In this document: one piece after another, positions 6,314 to 14,055 of the stretch
Layout of the letters: each line of letters begins with the position of its first letter
Numbering within the stretch: the first letter of the stretch is position 1
Origin: CAYNLX01 sp964441535
GTDB lineage: Bacteria > Bacillota_I > Bacilli_A > RF39 > UBA660
DNA length: 22,057 nucleotides
NCBI GenBank assembly: GCA_964441535.1
Contig: CAYTXQ010000010.1
Coordinates: 1 to 22,057, forward strand
Reading direction: 5' to 3'
Made by a program: the position numbers and the translations under genes
Notes under the pieces: model-generated
What the model was told of the DNA's origin: nothing
Seen by the model: only the letters and a program-made list of their open reading frames with translations
Database searches by the model: none

Positions 6314-6850
6314 TCATTTACATAAATATATTATGCTTGTAATTAGCAAAAGGCTAATACCTAGAAGTAAAGAAATAGTACCAATCTTGTTTTTGGCATA
6401 TTTTCCTATGGATAAACCTATATATGTAAATATACAACTTACTACTGAAAATATTATGGGACACAATAAAATTTTATCAGTTATTATTTTCATACCTATC
6501 CCTGTAGTAAAACTATCGATACTAACTGATAACGAAAACACAAATATTCCCACTATACTTATATTTACTTCTTCTATTTCATTTTCAAATAAATCTTTTA
6601 TCATGAAAACTGCTATTATAAATAGACAAATGCTTACAATATCATTGGGAGAGATTGGCAATATTTTGATTAATTTAATTCCAATGGTATATCCTATTAA
6701 AGGCATTATAAAATGCATTATTCCTACAGATAAAGATAATGCTACTATTATTTTTTTTCTTAGATTTAATGTTCCAAGACCTAAAGCTAATGAAAATGCA
6801 TCCATACTTAATGCTAATCCTATAATTATTATTGGTAATATTTCATTCAA
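6314..6850 (-). CDS. mntP: Manganese efflux pump MntP-like membrane protein
   Basis: A 178-residue polytopic membrane protein with about six helices arranged as two repeats. It shows the paired family motifs GLALSMDAFSLALG (D17) and SVSIDSFTTGIG (D112), corresponding to the essential aspartates of MntP. It exports Mn2+ across the cytoplasmic membrane. The length is slightly below the usual 185-190. The start is TTG at 6850, with a GGGGG-rich ribosome site nine bases upstream; no in-frame ATG fits. It ends with TGA. In Bacillus the homologue ywlD lies in the same spoIIR-to-murAA interval. No riboswitch is visible in the 37-base gap before it. The related YtaF sporulation family is less likely given the size and motifs. 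Confidence 0.88.
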   Translation of the reverse strand: MNEILPIIIIGLALSMDAFSLALGLGTLNLRKKIIVALSLSVGIMHFIMPLIGYTIGIKLIKILPISPNDIVSICLFIIAVFMIKDLFENEIEEVNISIVGIFVFSLSVSIDSFTTGIGMKIITDKILLCPIIFSVVSCIFTYIGLSIGKYAKNKIGTISLLLGISLLLITSIIYLCK

Positions 6851-6887
6851 ATAAAAACCCCCTAAATAATCATATTTTAAAAGGTCA

Positions 6888-7406
6888 TTAATTATTAAAC
6901 ATGTCTAATATTTTCTCAACATAAAATTTATATTCTACTTCATCAGTTTCGGATTCATCCGCTTCTATAAGACACAAGGGAGGAAACAATACACACCACC
7001 AGTTATCTCCTTCTCCAGCGCCTAATTTAACTACTAAAGATTTGTATTCACCTTCCTTATATGTAACACCTTTATAGACTTTTTCAGGGAAATAGTTATA
7101 TCCATAATTTATTGTATATCCCAAATTATAATTTTCTCTATTAAGCAAACTTTTTACATCATTATCTATCACATTTAAATTAGTTTTTAAAGTAACCTCA
7201 GCAGTATTACTGTCTTTAGCGTCCTTTAAAATAACGGCTAAATCACTTTGGACTTTATCTTTAACTTTTAATTTTATATTTTGATCTTCTTTACTATTGC
7301 TGTTAGGTATTATTCTAAGCCTTATAGCATCATCTGGTATTATATACTTTTCGTTAGAATAAAGTATTACAGCAAATACTACTAATATTAATATTATTTT
7401 TTTCAT
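6888..7406 (-). CDS. spoIIR: Stage II sporulation protein R
   Basis: A 172-residue secreted protein with an N-terminal signal or anchor (residues 3-16), the DDAIRLRIIPNSNS motif that opens the domain, and the diagnostic GAGEGDNWWCVLFPPLC at 129-145. SpoIIR is made in the forespore and secreted into the intermembrane space, where it triggers the protease SpoIIGA to activate pro-sigma-E in the mother cell. Its presence is strong evidence for an endospore programme. The ATG has AGAGGTGAT nine bases upstream, and an inverted repeat (7411-7440) could fold over that ribosome site. It sits downstream of prfA-prmC, as in B. subtilis. Confidence 0.96.
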   Translation of the reverse strand: MKKIILILVVFAVILYSNEKYIIPDDAIRLRIIPNSNSKEDQNIKLKVKDKVQSDLAVILKDAKDSNTAEVTLKTNLNVIDNDVKSLLNRENYNLGYTINYGYNYFPEKVYKGVTYKEGEYKSLVVKLGAGEGDNWWCVLFPPLCLIEADESETDEVEYKFYVEKILDMFNN

Positions 7407-7410
7407 TAAA

Positions 7411-7440
7411 AATCACCTCTTAACATTATGTAGGGTGATT
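7411..7440 (-). other. Inverted repeat spanning the spoIIR ribosome binding site
   Basis: Minus strand AATCACC (7434-7440) pairs perfectly with GGTGATT (7411-7417) across a 16-base loop. The 3' arm contains the GGTGAT of the spoIIR ribosome site and is followed by TTTA. It could reduce spoIIR translation from prmC read-through transcripts, or act as a weak terminator. No experimental support. Confidence 0.4.
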
Positions 7441-7450
7441 AATCTAATTT

Positions 7451-8185
7451 TTATTCAATATTATTTAAAATAAATACATATCTTATTTTGTTTGCTGGAT
7501 CTTTTTCTATTTTTACTATAGCGTTGGGATATATAGACAATGTTATTTCCTTTATCTTTTCATGCTGTTTATGTTCGCTATTTATTTCAAACGCTATTAA
7601 ACTTTTCTCTTTTAACATATCCTTAGATTTTTTTAATATTATTTTGTAAAATTCTAAACCTTCTTCTTTTGCATATAGTGCATTTAAAGGTTCATTATTT
7701 TTAACTATATCCATTACTTCATCTTTATAATCAAGGTATGGCGGATTACTTATTATCACATCGTATTTATTTAATGAAGAATATTTATTAATATCCTTCG
7801 ATATAAAATTTATATCTACTTTATTCTTTTTTGAATTTTTCTTAGCTACTTTAATAGCTTTTTTTGATATATCTATTGCTGTAATATTAGATAAAGGTAA
7901 TTCTTTTTTTAAAGTAACTGCAATACATCCAGAACCAGTACCTATATCAAGAATATTCACTATATTAAAATACTTTTTAATATATTTTATAGTTTTTTCA
8001 ACCAAGTACTCAGTTTCAAATCTTGGAATTAAAACATTTTTATTTACAATAAAATCATACCCATAAAAATTAGTGTTTCCAACTATATATTGTACAGGTA
8101 TGCCTTGTTCTAATTTTATTAAACCTTTATTCAATTTTTTAGGTTTAATATACTTTTTTAAATATTTTTTTTCATTATCTAACAT
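7451..8185 (-). CDS. prmC: Release factor glutamine methyltransferase PrmC (short N-terminus)
   Basis: A 244-residue class I SAM-dependent methyltransferase. Motifs: ILDIGTGSGCIAV (78-90) for SAM, ISNPPYLD with the catalytic NPPY at 147-150, and the lead-in GIPVQYIVGNTNFYG...VLIPRFETEYLVE typical of the family. It methylates the GGQ glutamine of RF1 (prfA, two genes upstream) and RF2. The N-terminal helical domain that binds the release factor is usually about 70 residues before GxPxQYI; here it is only about 28, with no good start further upstream. It overlaps the zinc ribbon gene by seven bases, implying translational coupling. Confidence 0.95.
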   Translation of the reverse strand: MLDNEKKYLKKYIKPKKLNKGLIKLEQGIPVQYIVGNTNFYGYDFIVNKNVLIPRFETEYLVEKTIKYIKKYFNIVNILDIGTGSGCIAVTLKKELPLSNITAIDISKKAIKVAKKNSKKNKVDINFISKDINKYSSLNKYDVIISNPPYLDYKDEVMDIVKNNEPLNALYAKEEGLEFYKIILKKSKDMLKEKSLIAFEINSEHKQHEKIKEITLSIYPNAIVKIEKDPANKIRYVFILNNIE

Positions 8186-8460
8186 AACTTCTTAGCTAAA
8201 ACCAATTCAGAATCTTTGTTAGAATCTTCCATTAATTTATCTGATTTTATTTTCTTTCTATATAATTTCTCTAATGCTGCTGTTGTAAATTTTTTATGTA
8301 AAGTTTCTTTTTTACAATACGGACACCAGGCATTTATTTTTTCACCATATTTTTCAGTACAAATTAATAAAACTGGCTGAATATTATTACATTCACTACA
8401 TTTATAAGACAATCTATATGTTCCTGATTTACCTGCTTTCATTGTCTCTGTTAACTTCAT
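8179..8460 (-). CDS. Small zinc ribbon protein with an L33-like motif
   Basis: A 93-residue protein with two CxxC pairs (C21/C24 and C46/C49), predicted to bind one zinc ion. The second knuckle reads CPYCKKETLHKKF, close to the L33 signature CPxCxKxTLHKE, and the first (YKCSECNN) resembles the L33 CTECKN. L33 is about 49 residues; this protein adds an N-terminal arm, a five to six residue longer inter-knuckle loop and a basic, probably helical tail (LEKLYRKKIKSDK). It lies between prfA and prmC, its ribosome site (GGGAGAG) is inside the end of prfA, and it overlaps prmC. A translation-related role is inferred from this context. It might instead be an unrelated zinc ribbon. Confidence 0.7.
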   Translation of the reverse strand: MKLTETMKAGKSGTYRLSYKCSECNNIQPVLLICTEKYGEKINAWCPYCKKETLHKKFTTAALEKLYRKKIKSDKLMEDSNKDSELVLAKKLC

Positions 8461-8464
8461 TTTA

Positions 8465-9520
8465 CTACTCTCCCGTTAATTTTAATTTTAAGTCTTCATT
8501 TATTAATGCTTCTATTATTTCATCTAAATAACCATTCATTACTTTATCTAGTTCCATAACCGAAAAGTTAATTCTGTGATCAGTCACTCTATTCTGAGGA
8601 TAATTATATGTTCTTATTTTTTCTGATCTATCCCCAGTTCCAACTTTATTTTTTCTTTCTGCCCCTATTTCTTCTTCTCTTTTTCTATCTATTTCATTCT
8701 GTATTTTAGTTTTAAGCATTGTCATAGCTCTTTCTCTATTCTTTAACTGACTTCTTTCTGTCTGACATGCAACTACTACTCCTGTTGGTATGTGTGTTAG
8801 TCTTACGGCAGAGTCAGACGTATTTACACTTTGTCCTCCAGCTCCACTACTATGATATACATCCATTCTTATATCACTATCTTTTAGTTCTATGTCAATT
8901 TCCTCAGATTCTGGTATTACAGCTACAGTTGAAGTGGAAGTATGAACTCTTCCTTGTGTTTCTGTTTCCGGAACTCTTTGTACTCTGTGTGATCCGCTTT
9001 CATATTTCAGAAGTGAGTAAACATTTTCCCCTTTAACATAAAATTCTATTTGAGAAAATCCTCCACTAGACCCTTCAGTGGCATTGACAATTTCAATTTT
9101 CCAACCTTGTCTTTCGATATACTTTGAATACATTTTAAATAGATCTCCGGCAAAGATATTTGCTTCATCTCCACCAGCAGCTCCTCTTATCTCCATAATA
9201 ATATCTTTTCCATCGTTAGGATCTTTAGGAACTAATAGGATTTCTAGTTCTGATTCTATTTTTTCTTTTAAATTATTTAATCTATCCAGTTCTTCAGATA
9301 CGAAATCAGACAATTCAGGATCATCTTTCATTTCTTTTGCTTCTTCCAAATCTTTTAATACTTTTTTATATTCTCTATATTTTAGAACTGTTTCTTCTAA
9401 ACTTTTCTGTTCTTTTAATAACTTTTTAGTTTCGTTAAAGTTGCTTATTACCTCTGGTTTAGATAATTCATTATTTAAATCTTCATATTTTTCTTCAATT
9501 GTATTTAATCTATTTATCAT
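8465..9520 (-). CDS. prfA: Peptide chain release factor 1
   Basis: A 351-residue RF1, slightly shorter than the usual 355-360. It recognises UAA and UAG in the ribosomal A site and triggers peptidyl-tRNA hydrolysis. The stop-recognition PxT motif is PET at 184-186 in HRVQRVPETETQGRVHTS, and the catalytic GGQ is at 228-230 in SSGAGGQSVNTSDSAVR. The N-terminal coiled-coil domain and the acidic IRGAAGGDEANIFA segment are intact. The ATG has GAAGGAG seven bases upstream. It is the first translation gene after rpoE and is followed by the zinc ribbon gene and its own modifying enzyme gene, prmC. Confidence 0.97.
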   Translation of the reverse strand: MINRLNTIEEKYEDLNNELSKPEVISNFNETKKLLKEQKSLEETVLKYREYKKVLKDLEEAKEMKDDPELSDFVSEELDRLNNLKEKIESELEILLVPKDPNDGKDIIMEIRGAAGGDEANIFAGDLFKMYSKYIERQGWKIEIVNATEGSSGGFSQIEFYVKGENVYSLLKYESGSHRVQRVPETETQGRVHTSTSTVAVIPESEEIDIELKDSDIRMDVYHSSGAGGQSVNTSDSAVRLTHIPTGVVVACQTERSQLKNRERAMTMLKTKIQNEIDRKREEEIGAERKNKVGTGDRSEKIRTYNYPQNRVTDHRINFSVMELDKVMNGYLDEIIEALINEDLKLKLTGE

Positions 9521-9559
9521 AGTTCTCTCCTTCTTTATTTTTATAAATTTAAGAAAGAG

Positions 9560-9994
9560 CTACATTAACTCATCTGAATCTTCATCACTTAAAATAGATA
9601 ATCCTTGTAAATCTTCATCTTCTTCATCATCTGTTTCATCTGTTTCATCAAAGAAATCTGTAACTTCTTCGATTTCCACATCTTCATCTTCTAATTCTTC
9701 TGGTAGCAAGTCATCTTCATCTTCTTCTAATATTATTTTTTTTGTCTTATGATTGTCTTTTAAATCCCAATATCCATTTTCTAACATAACAAATCTTTTA
9801 TCTGTTGATAATAATGAGAAAAAATCAGCAATTTTATCTTCAAATTCCTTTTGATCTAATCCTAATAATTTGCAAATGTTTTCAAATATTGTTTTAATTT
9901 TCATTTTTTTGCCGTTTTCTTTTAACATCATAAAAGCTATATCCTCGTAAGACATTGCTTCTAATTCCACTTTACTAAATTCTTTTATTTTCAT
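9560..9994 (-). CDS. rpoE: RNA polymerase delta subunit
   Basis: A 144-residue protein with the HARE-HTH fold of delta: MKIKEFSKVELEAMSYEDIAF, GKKMKIKTIFENIC, LSTDKRFVMLENGYWDLKD. A very acidic, probably disordered tail follows from about residue 78, dominated by Asp and Glu. In Firmicutes delta binds RNA polymerase, speeds its recycling and lowers non-specific nucleic acid binding. The start at 9994 has AGGAGG nine bases upstream; an upstream ATG at 10033 precedes that ribosome site and was rejected. It begins 13 bases after the argS stop, the same pairing as in B. subtilis. Confidence 0.92.
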   Translation of the reverse strand: MKIKEFSKVELEAMSYEDIAFMMLKENGKKMKIKTIFENICKLLGLDQKEFEDKIADFFSLLSTDKRFVMLENGYWDLKDNHKTKKIILEEDEDDLLPEELEDEDVEIEEVTDFFDETDETDDEEDEDLQGLSILSDEDSDELM

Positions 9995-10007
9995 AATTTC
10001 ATTCCTC

Positions 10008-11618
10008 CTACATTTTTGTTGGTGGTATAACACCTATTAAATATAAAGCATTTTCTAAAGTAATCTTTATTGCTTTTATAAAATTTAAACTTTCTATAGT
10101 TTTATTCTCATCTTCAGATAATATTCTGTATTTTGAATAATAACTATGGAACAAAGTAGCCAAATCATATACATAATTAGTAATAATATGAGGCATTTCT
10201 TTTAATGCTGACTCTTTTACTATATCCTCAAACTGGCTTAACTTTTCTAGAATACTATATGCTTCATTTTCATGTATTGTTTCATATTTATCTACATATT
10301 TATCAATTTTATTTTCATTTAGTATAGTACAAATTCTAGCATATGCATAACAAACATAGTATACAGGATTTTCATTTGATTTCTTTTTGGCTAAATCTAT
10401 GTCAAAATCCATAGGTGTATCTAAACTCTTAGCTGCAAAATAGTACCTAGCAGCATTTACTCCAACTTCATCTATTAGATCTTTAAGAGTAAATACTTTT
10501 CCTGATCTTTTACTCATTTTAATTTCTATACCATCTTCAATTAATTTTACAAGTTGCAATAACTTAATCTCCACTTTATCTTTTTCTATTCCTATGGCTT
10601 CACATCCAGTTTTTAGTCCTGGAACGTATCCATGATGATCGGCTCCTAAAACATTTATCATCTTATCATATTTTTTTGCCATATTTAATTTATAGTGGGC
10701 TAAGTCTGGTAGTAAATATGTATAATCTTTATTTGATTTAATTACTACAAAGTCTCTTGGAGCATTTAATTTTGTTGCTTTAAACCAAGTTGCACCATCA
10801 ATATCATAAATATAATCATTTTTTCTTAAATAATCAAGAACTTTTTTTATCTCACCTGTATCATATACAGATTTCTCACTGGTAAACTCATCATGTACTA
10901 CTCTATATTCACATAAATCTTGCTTTATTTTTTCTAATAATTTTTCTATTCCGTAAGTTTTAAAGAATTCTAAGTCTTCTGTAACTTTTGTATCTTTATA
11001 TTCTTTAGCAAGATTTTCTCCCATAGCAATTATATCTTTTCCAAAATATCCATTTTCCGGCATATCTGTTTTAATTCCTAATGCTTGTTTATATCTTGCC
11101 TGTAGAGATAGTCCTAAGTTCTTTACTTGGTTTCCTAAATCATTAACATAGTATTCTTTATTAACAGAATATCCACACCATGATAATATTCTAGATAAAT
11201 TATCTCCGTAAGCACCTCCTCTTGCATTACCTATATGCATTATTCCAGTGGGATTTGCACTTACAAATTCTATATTTATTTTTTTATCTTTACCCATTTC
11301 ATTCTTACCAAAATTTTCTTTTTTATTCAATATATAGTTTATTACTGAAAGAATTGCTTCCGAATTTAAATATATATTGATAAATCCTGGTGAAGCCACT
11401 TTTACATCCTGAATTTTATCTCCAGTTATATCTTTTATTAAACTGTTTGCTATTTCCATAGGGGATTTTTTCAGTGAGGAAGCCAGTTTCATTGCTATAT
11501 TAGTTGAAAAGTCTCCATTAATTTTATTAGTAGGAATTTCAACTATTATATTATCTTTATAATTGATATTATTTTTACTTAAGGCTTCTTTAATAATTTT
11601 TATTATTTCTTCCTTCAT
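10008..11618 (-). CDS. argS: Arginyl-tRNA synthetase
   Basis: A 536-residue class I aminoacyl-tRNA synthetase that charges tRNA-Arg. The HIGH motif appears as HIGN (128-131) in SANPTGIMHIGNARGGAYGD, the common ArgRS form, and KMSKRSG is the second catalytic signature. The N-terminal additional domain (first 80 residues, with SSLKKSPMEIANSL and ASPGFINIYL) and the C-terminal DALR anticodon-binding domain (from ENPVYYVCYAYARI) are present. At 536 residues it is slightly below the usual 550-560. It starts five bases after DUF1934 and is followed closely by rpoE. No T-box leader is visible upstream of the two-gene unit. Confidence 0.97.
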   Translation of the reverse strand: MKEEIIKIIKEALSKNNINYKDNIIVEIPTNKINGDFSTNIAMKLASSLKKSPMEIANSLIKDITGDKIQDVKVASPGFINIYLNSEAILSVINYILNKKENFGKNEMGKDKKINIEFVSANPTGIMHIGNARGGAYGDNLSRILSWCGYSVNKEYYVNDLGNQVKNLGLSLQARYKQALGIKTDMPENGYFGKDIIAMGENLAKEYKDTKVTEDLEFFKTYGIEKLLEKIKQDLCEYRVVHDEFTSEKSVYDTGEIKKVLDYLRKNDYIYDIDGATWFKATKLNAPRDFVVIKSNKDYTYLLPDLAHYKLNMAKKYDKMINVLGADHHGYVPGLKTGCEAIGIEKDKVEIKLLQLVKLIEDGIEIKMSKRSGKVFTLKDLIDEVGVNAARYYFAAKSLDTPMDFDIDLAKKKSNENPVYYVCYAYARICTILNENKIDKYVDKYETIHENEAYSILEKLSQFEDIVKESALKEMPHIITNYVYDLATLFHSYYSKYRILSEDENKTIESLNFIKAIKITLENALYLIGVIPPTKM

Positions 11619-11622
11619 TAAT

Positions 11623-11985
11623 CTAATCTTCCTTTCTAGTAATAATTAAAGTGTTTATATTTTCATTTATATCTAGTTTATATTCTATTATTATATGATT
11701 TTCATCTAACTCTTTTGATATGCAGTTAATTGGTATATCTAAAACACTATTTTCTTCTATTAATTCAATTTGTGAAGTTATTATATCATTATTGATTTCA
11801 ATTTTAAATAAATATTCTTCAGTTTTTCTCTGAAACATAAAATTATTTTTAGATATACTAAAACTTGTTGTTACTTCTTTATCTTTAAAAGTATATATAT
11901 TGTCTTTATATTTACAATATATATTATATTTTTCATATAGAGTTTCCTTATTATTTTTTAATAATATATCAAATTTATAGTTCAA
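11623..11985 (-). CDS. DUF1934 (YwiB-like) beta-barrel protein
   Basis: A 120-residue protein rich in alternating hydrophobic and charged residues, consistent with a small beta-barrel. No catalytic motif is visible. Its position immediately upstream of argS is the position of ywiB (DUF1934) in Bacillus, and size and predicted strand content agree; the call rests largely on that context. The start is TTG at 11985, with AGAGGTG seven bases upstream. An extended -10 promoter lies about 27 bases further up, so it probably opens the argS-rpoE-prfA transcript. Function unknown. Confidence 0.6.
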   Translation of the reverse strand: MNYKFDILLKNNKETLYEKYNIYCKYKDNIYTFKDKEVTTSFSISKNNFMFQRKTEEYLFKIEINNDIITSQIELIEENSVLDIPINCISKELDENHIIIEYKLDINENINTLIITRKED

Positions 11986-12011
11986 TAAAGCACCTCTTTT
12001 TTTATGAAAAC

Positions 12012-12020
12012 ATTATAGCA
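12012..12020 (-). promoter_or_regulatory. Extended -10 promoter for the DUF1934-argS operon
   Basis: Minus strand TGCTATAAT in the divergent 102-base gap between DUF1934 and the penicillin-binding protein gene. A weak -35 (TGCAAA) lies 16 bases further up. The plus-strand promoter for the penicillin-binding protein is about 35 bases away on the other side, so both units share this control region. Confidence 0.6.
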
Positions 12021-12052
12021 TAAGTATTATTTATTTGCACTCATAATTTTAA

Positions 12053-12058
12053 TATAAT
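12053..12058 (+). promoter_or_regulatory. -10 box for the class A PBP gene
   Basis: A perfect TATAAT 29 bases before the start codon at 12088. No -35 at the right spacing is recognisable (TTGCAC at 12035-12040 is only 12 bases away). Confidence 0.4.
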
Positions 12059-12087
12059 TACCAATACTAATAATGGGAGATTATGAT

Positions 12088-14004
12088 ATGAAAAAAATAT
12101 TTAAATTATACAAACTTTTTATTGCCTTATTTGCTCTTTTTATTCTTTCTATAGTTTCAGTATACGTCTATGCATATTTTGCACCTAAAATTGCCTTAAA
12201 AAGTGCTAATAGATTTTTTATATATGATAAAAACGAAGAAATAGTTTATACAGGATCTGGTAATAATAAATGGATTAGTCTAGATGATATATCTGATAAT
12301 TTAATTGATGCCATTATTAATACTGAAGATAAAAACTTTTATAAACATCATGGTTTTGATTATTTAAGAATAGCAAAGGCAATGTTTAATAATATTAAAA
12401 ATAATAGTATAGTGGAGGGTGCCTCTACGATATCACAACAATATACTAAAAATATGTTTCTAGATTTTGATAAAACCTGGAAAAGAAAAATACAGGAGGC
12501 TTTTTTGACTATAAGAATTGAAATGCATTACGACAAAGATGAAATTCTAGAAGGATATTTAAATACTATAAATTTAGGTCAAGGTAATTATGGAGTAGAA
12601 AATGCAAGTAATTATTATTTTAATAAGGATGCCTCTGATTTATCCATTGAAGAGGCCACAATACTTGCTGCTATACCTAGAAGTCCTAATAATTATAATC
12701 CAATTGCTAATAAAGAAAAATGTTTTAAAAGAGCTAAATTATTGGCAAAAAAATTATATGAAAATAAGGCTATATCGAAAAAAGAACACAATAAACTAGA
12801 TTATGATAATGTTACAATTTATGGAAATGACAACGGCAATAACTTACAAACTATAATGTATTATCAGGATGCTGTTATTGACGAATTAAAAGGGTTAAAA
12901 AACATTCCAGATTCTTTAATTGAATCTAAGGGATTGAAGATTTATACAAACTTAGATATGGAAGCTCAGACAAATTTAAATACTGCTGTTGTTAATAATA
13001 TGTTGGATGATGATACACAGGTGGCTGCTGTCGTAGTTGATCCTAAAACTGGAGGAATTACGGCTCTTACTGGAGGAGTTAACTATGCTATAAGTCAATT
13101 CAATAGAGCAACTAAATCTGTAAGACAGGTTGGTTCATCTATTAAGCCTTTTTTATACTATGCTGCTTTAGAAAATGGATTAACTGGATCTTCTACATTT
13201 TTAAGTGAATCTTCTACATTTGTATTTTCTAACAATCAGTTATATTCACCATCAAATTATTCAGATAAGTATGCAAATAAAAATATAACAATGGCTGCCG
13301 CTATTGCCTTTTCTGACAATATTTATGCTGTTAAAACTCACTTATTTTTGGGTGAACAGACTTTGGTAGATTCTGCATACAAAGCAGGTATACAAGCAGA
13401 ATTAAAGGCTAATCCTTCTCTAGCCTTAGGAGCAAGTGAAATAAATTTAGTTGATTTTGCTAGAGGTTATACTACTTTAGCAAGTGGTGGATATAAAAGA
13501 GATCTTCATTTTATAAATAAAGTAGAAGATCTAAATGGAAATGTTTTATATAAAAAAGAAAATAAAAAAGACTTAGTATTAAATCCCAGTTATTTGTATA
13601 TTCTTAATGATTTATTAACATGCACTTATGATTCAAGTTTTTCAGATTATACTAAACCTACTATGCTTAGATACGCGTCCTATTTCTCTAGAAAATACGC
13701 TATAAAAAGTGGTACAACAAGTACAGATTATATGGTGGCTGGATATAATCCTGATATATTAATGATTGTCTGGAATGGAAAAGATGATAGTTCTAATGTA
13801 AGTAACGAATATTCTGCTATCAATAAAAAAATATGGATTGAAACTGTTGAAAGTACATTAAAAGATACCGAACCTAGTTGGTATGAACAACCTGACAATG
13901 TTATAGGTATACCTTTAGATTCAGTTAGTGGTGAAGAAACTAAAGATTCTAGTAAAGTCAAAGTATTTTATTATGTAAAAGGAACTGAACCAAATAACGA
14001 ATAA
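12088..14004 (+). CDS. Class A penicillin-binding protein (PBP1-type transglycosylase/transpeptidase)
   Basis: A 638-residue bifunctional peptidoglycan synthase, the only plus-strand gene. Residues 9-31 are the membrane anchor. The GT51 glycosyltransferase domain spans about 60-230, with TEDKNFYKHHGFD (catalytic E80), EGASTISQQYTKN, RKIQEAFLTIRIE and LNTINLGQGNYGVENA. The transpeptidase domain spans about 310-605, with SSIK (nucleophile S350, K353), SDN (409-411) and KSGTTS (540-545). I chose ATG 12088 because GGGAGA lies eight bases upstream; the ATG at 12073 overlaps that site. The C-terminal tail after the transpeptidase is short. It is convergent with parB and shares a terminator with it. 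All catalytic motifs look intact. Confidence 0.95.
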   Translation: MKKIFKLYKLFIALFALFILSIVSVYVYAYFAPKIALKSANRFFIYDKNEEIVYTGSGNNKWISLDDISDNLIDAIINTEDKNFYKHHGFDYLRIAKAMFNNIKNNSIVEGASTISQQYTKNMFLDFDKTWKRKIQEAFLTIRIEMHYDKDEILEGYLNTINLGQGNYGVENASNYYFNKDASDLSIEEATILAAIPRSPNNYNPIANKEKCFKRAKLLAKKLYENKAISKKEHNKLDYDNVTIYGNDNGNNLQTIMYYQDAVIDELKGLKNIPDSLIESKGLKIYTNLDMEAQTNLNTAVVNNMLDDDTQVAAVVVDPKTGGITALTGGVNYAISQFNRATKSVRQVGSSIKPFLYYAALENGLTGSSTFLSESSTFVFSNNQLYSPSNYSDKYANKNITMAAAIAFSDNIYAVKTHLFLGEQTLVDSAYKAGIQAELKANPSLALGASEINLVDFARGYTTLASGGYKRDLHFINKVEDLNGNVLYKKENKKDLVLNPSYLYILNDLLTCTYDSSFSDYTKPTMLRYASYFSRKYAIKSGTTSTDYMVAGYNPDILMIVWNGKDDSSNVSNEYSAINKKIWIETVESTLKDTEPSWYEQPDNVIGIPLDSVSGEETKDSSKVKVFYYVKGTEPNNE

Positions 14005-14035
14005 AAAGACCATTAACCTTTGTCAACAGTCTGGA

Positions 14036-14055
14036 AAAAGGATGTTAGTCCTTTT
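14036..14055. terminator. Shared terminator of convergent PBP and parB genes
   Basis: AAAAGGA (14036-14042), six-base loop, TCCTTTT (14049-14055): a seven-base-pair stem usable in both directions. The TAA of parB lies in the loop and its last codons form the stem. On the plus strand the stem is followed by CTATTTT. Confidence 0.7.

Noticed and set aside
4276..6316. Possible recoding of TGA as tryptophan (Mollicutes code)
   Set aside because: mntP and the SGNH-like gene both end sensibly at TGA and conserved tryptophans use TGG, so the standard bacterial code fits.
6225..6854. Plus-strand open frame of about 209 codons opposite mntP
   Set aside because: It mirrors the AT-rich mntP gene; the minus-strand protein has clear family motifs.
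9078..9752. Long plus-strand open frame with many serines opposite prfA/rpoE
   Set aside because: It is the antisense shadow of the acidic RpoE tail and of RF1; no ribosome site and both sense genes are certain.
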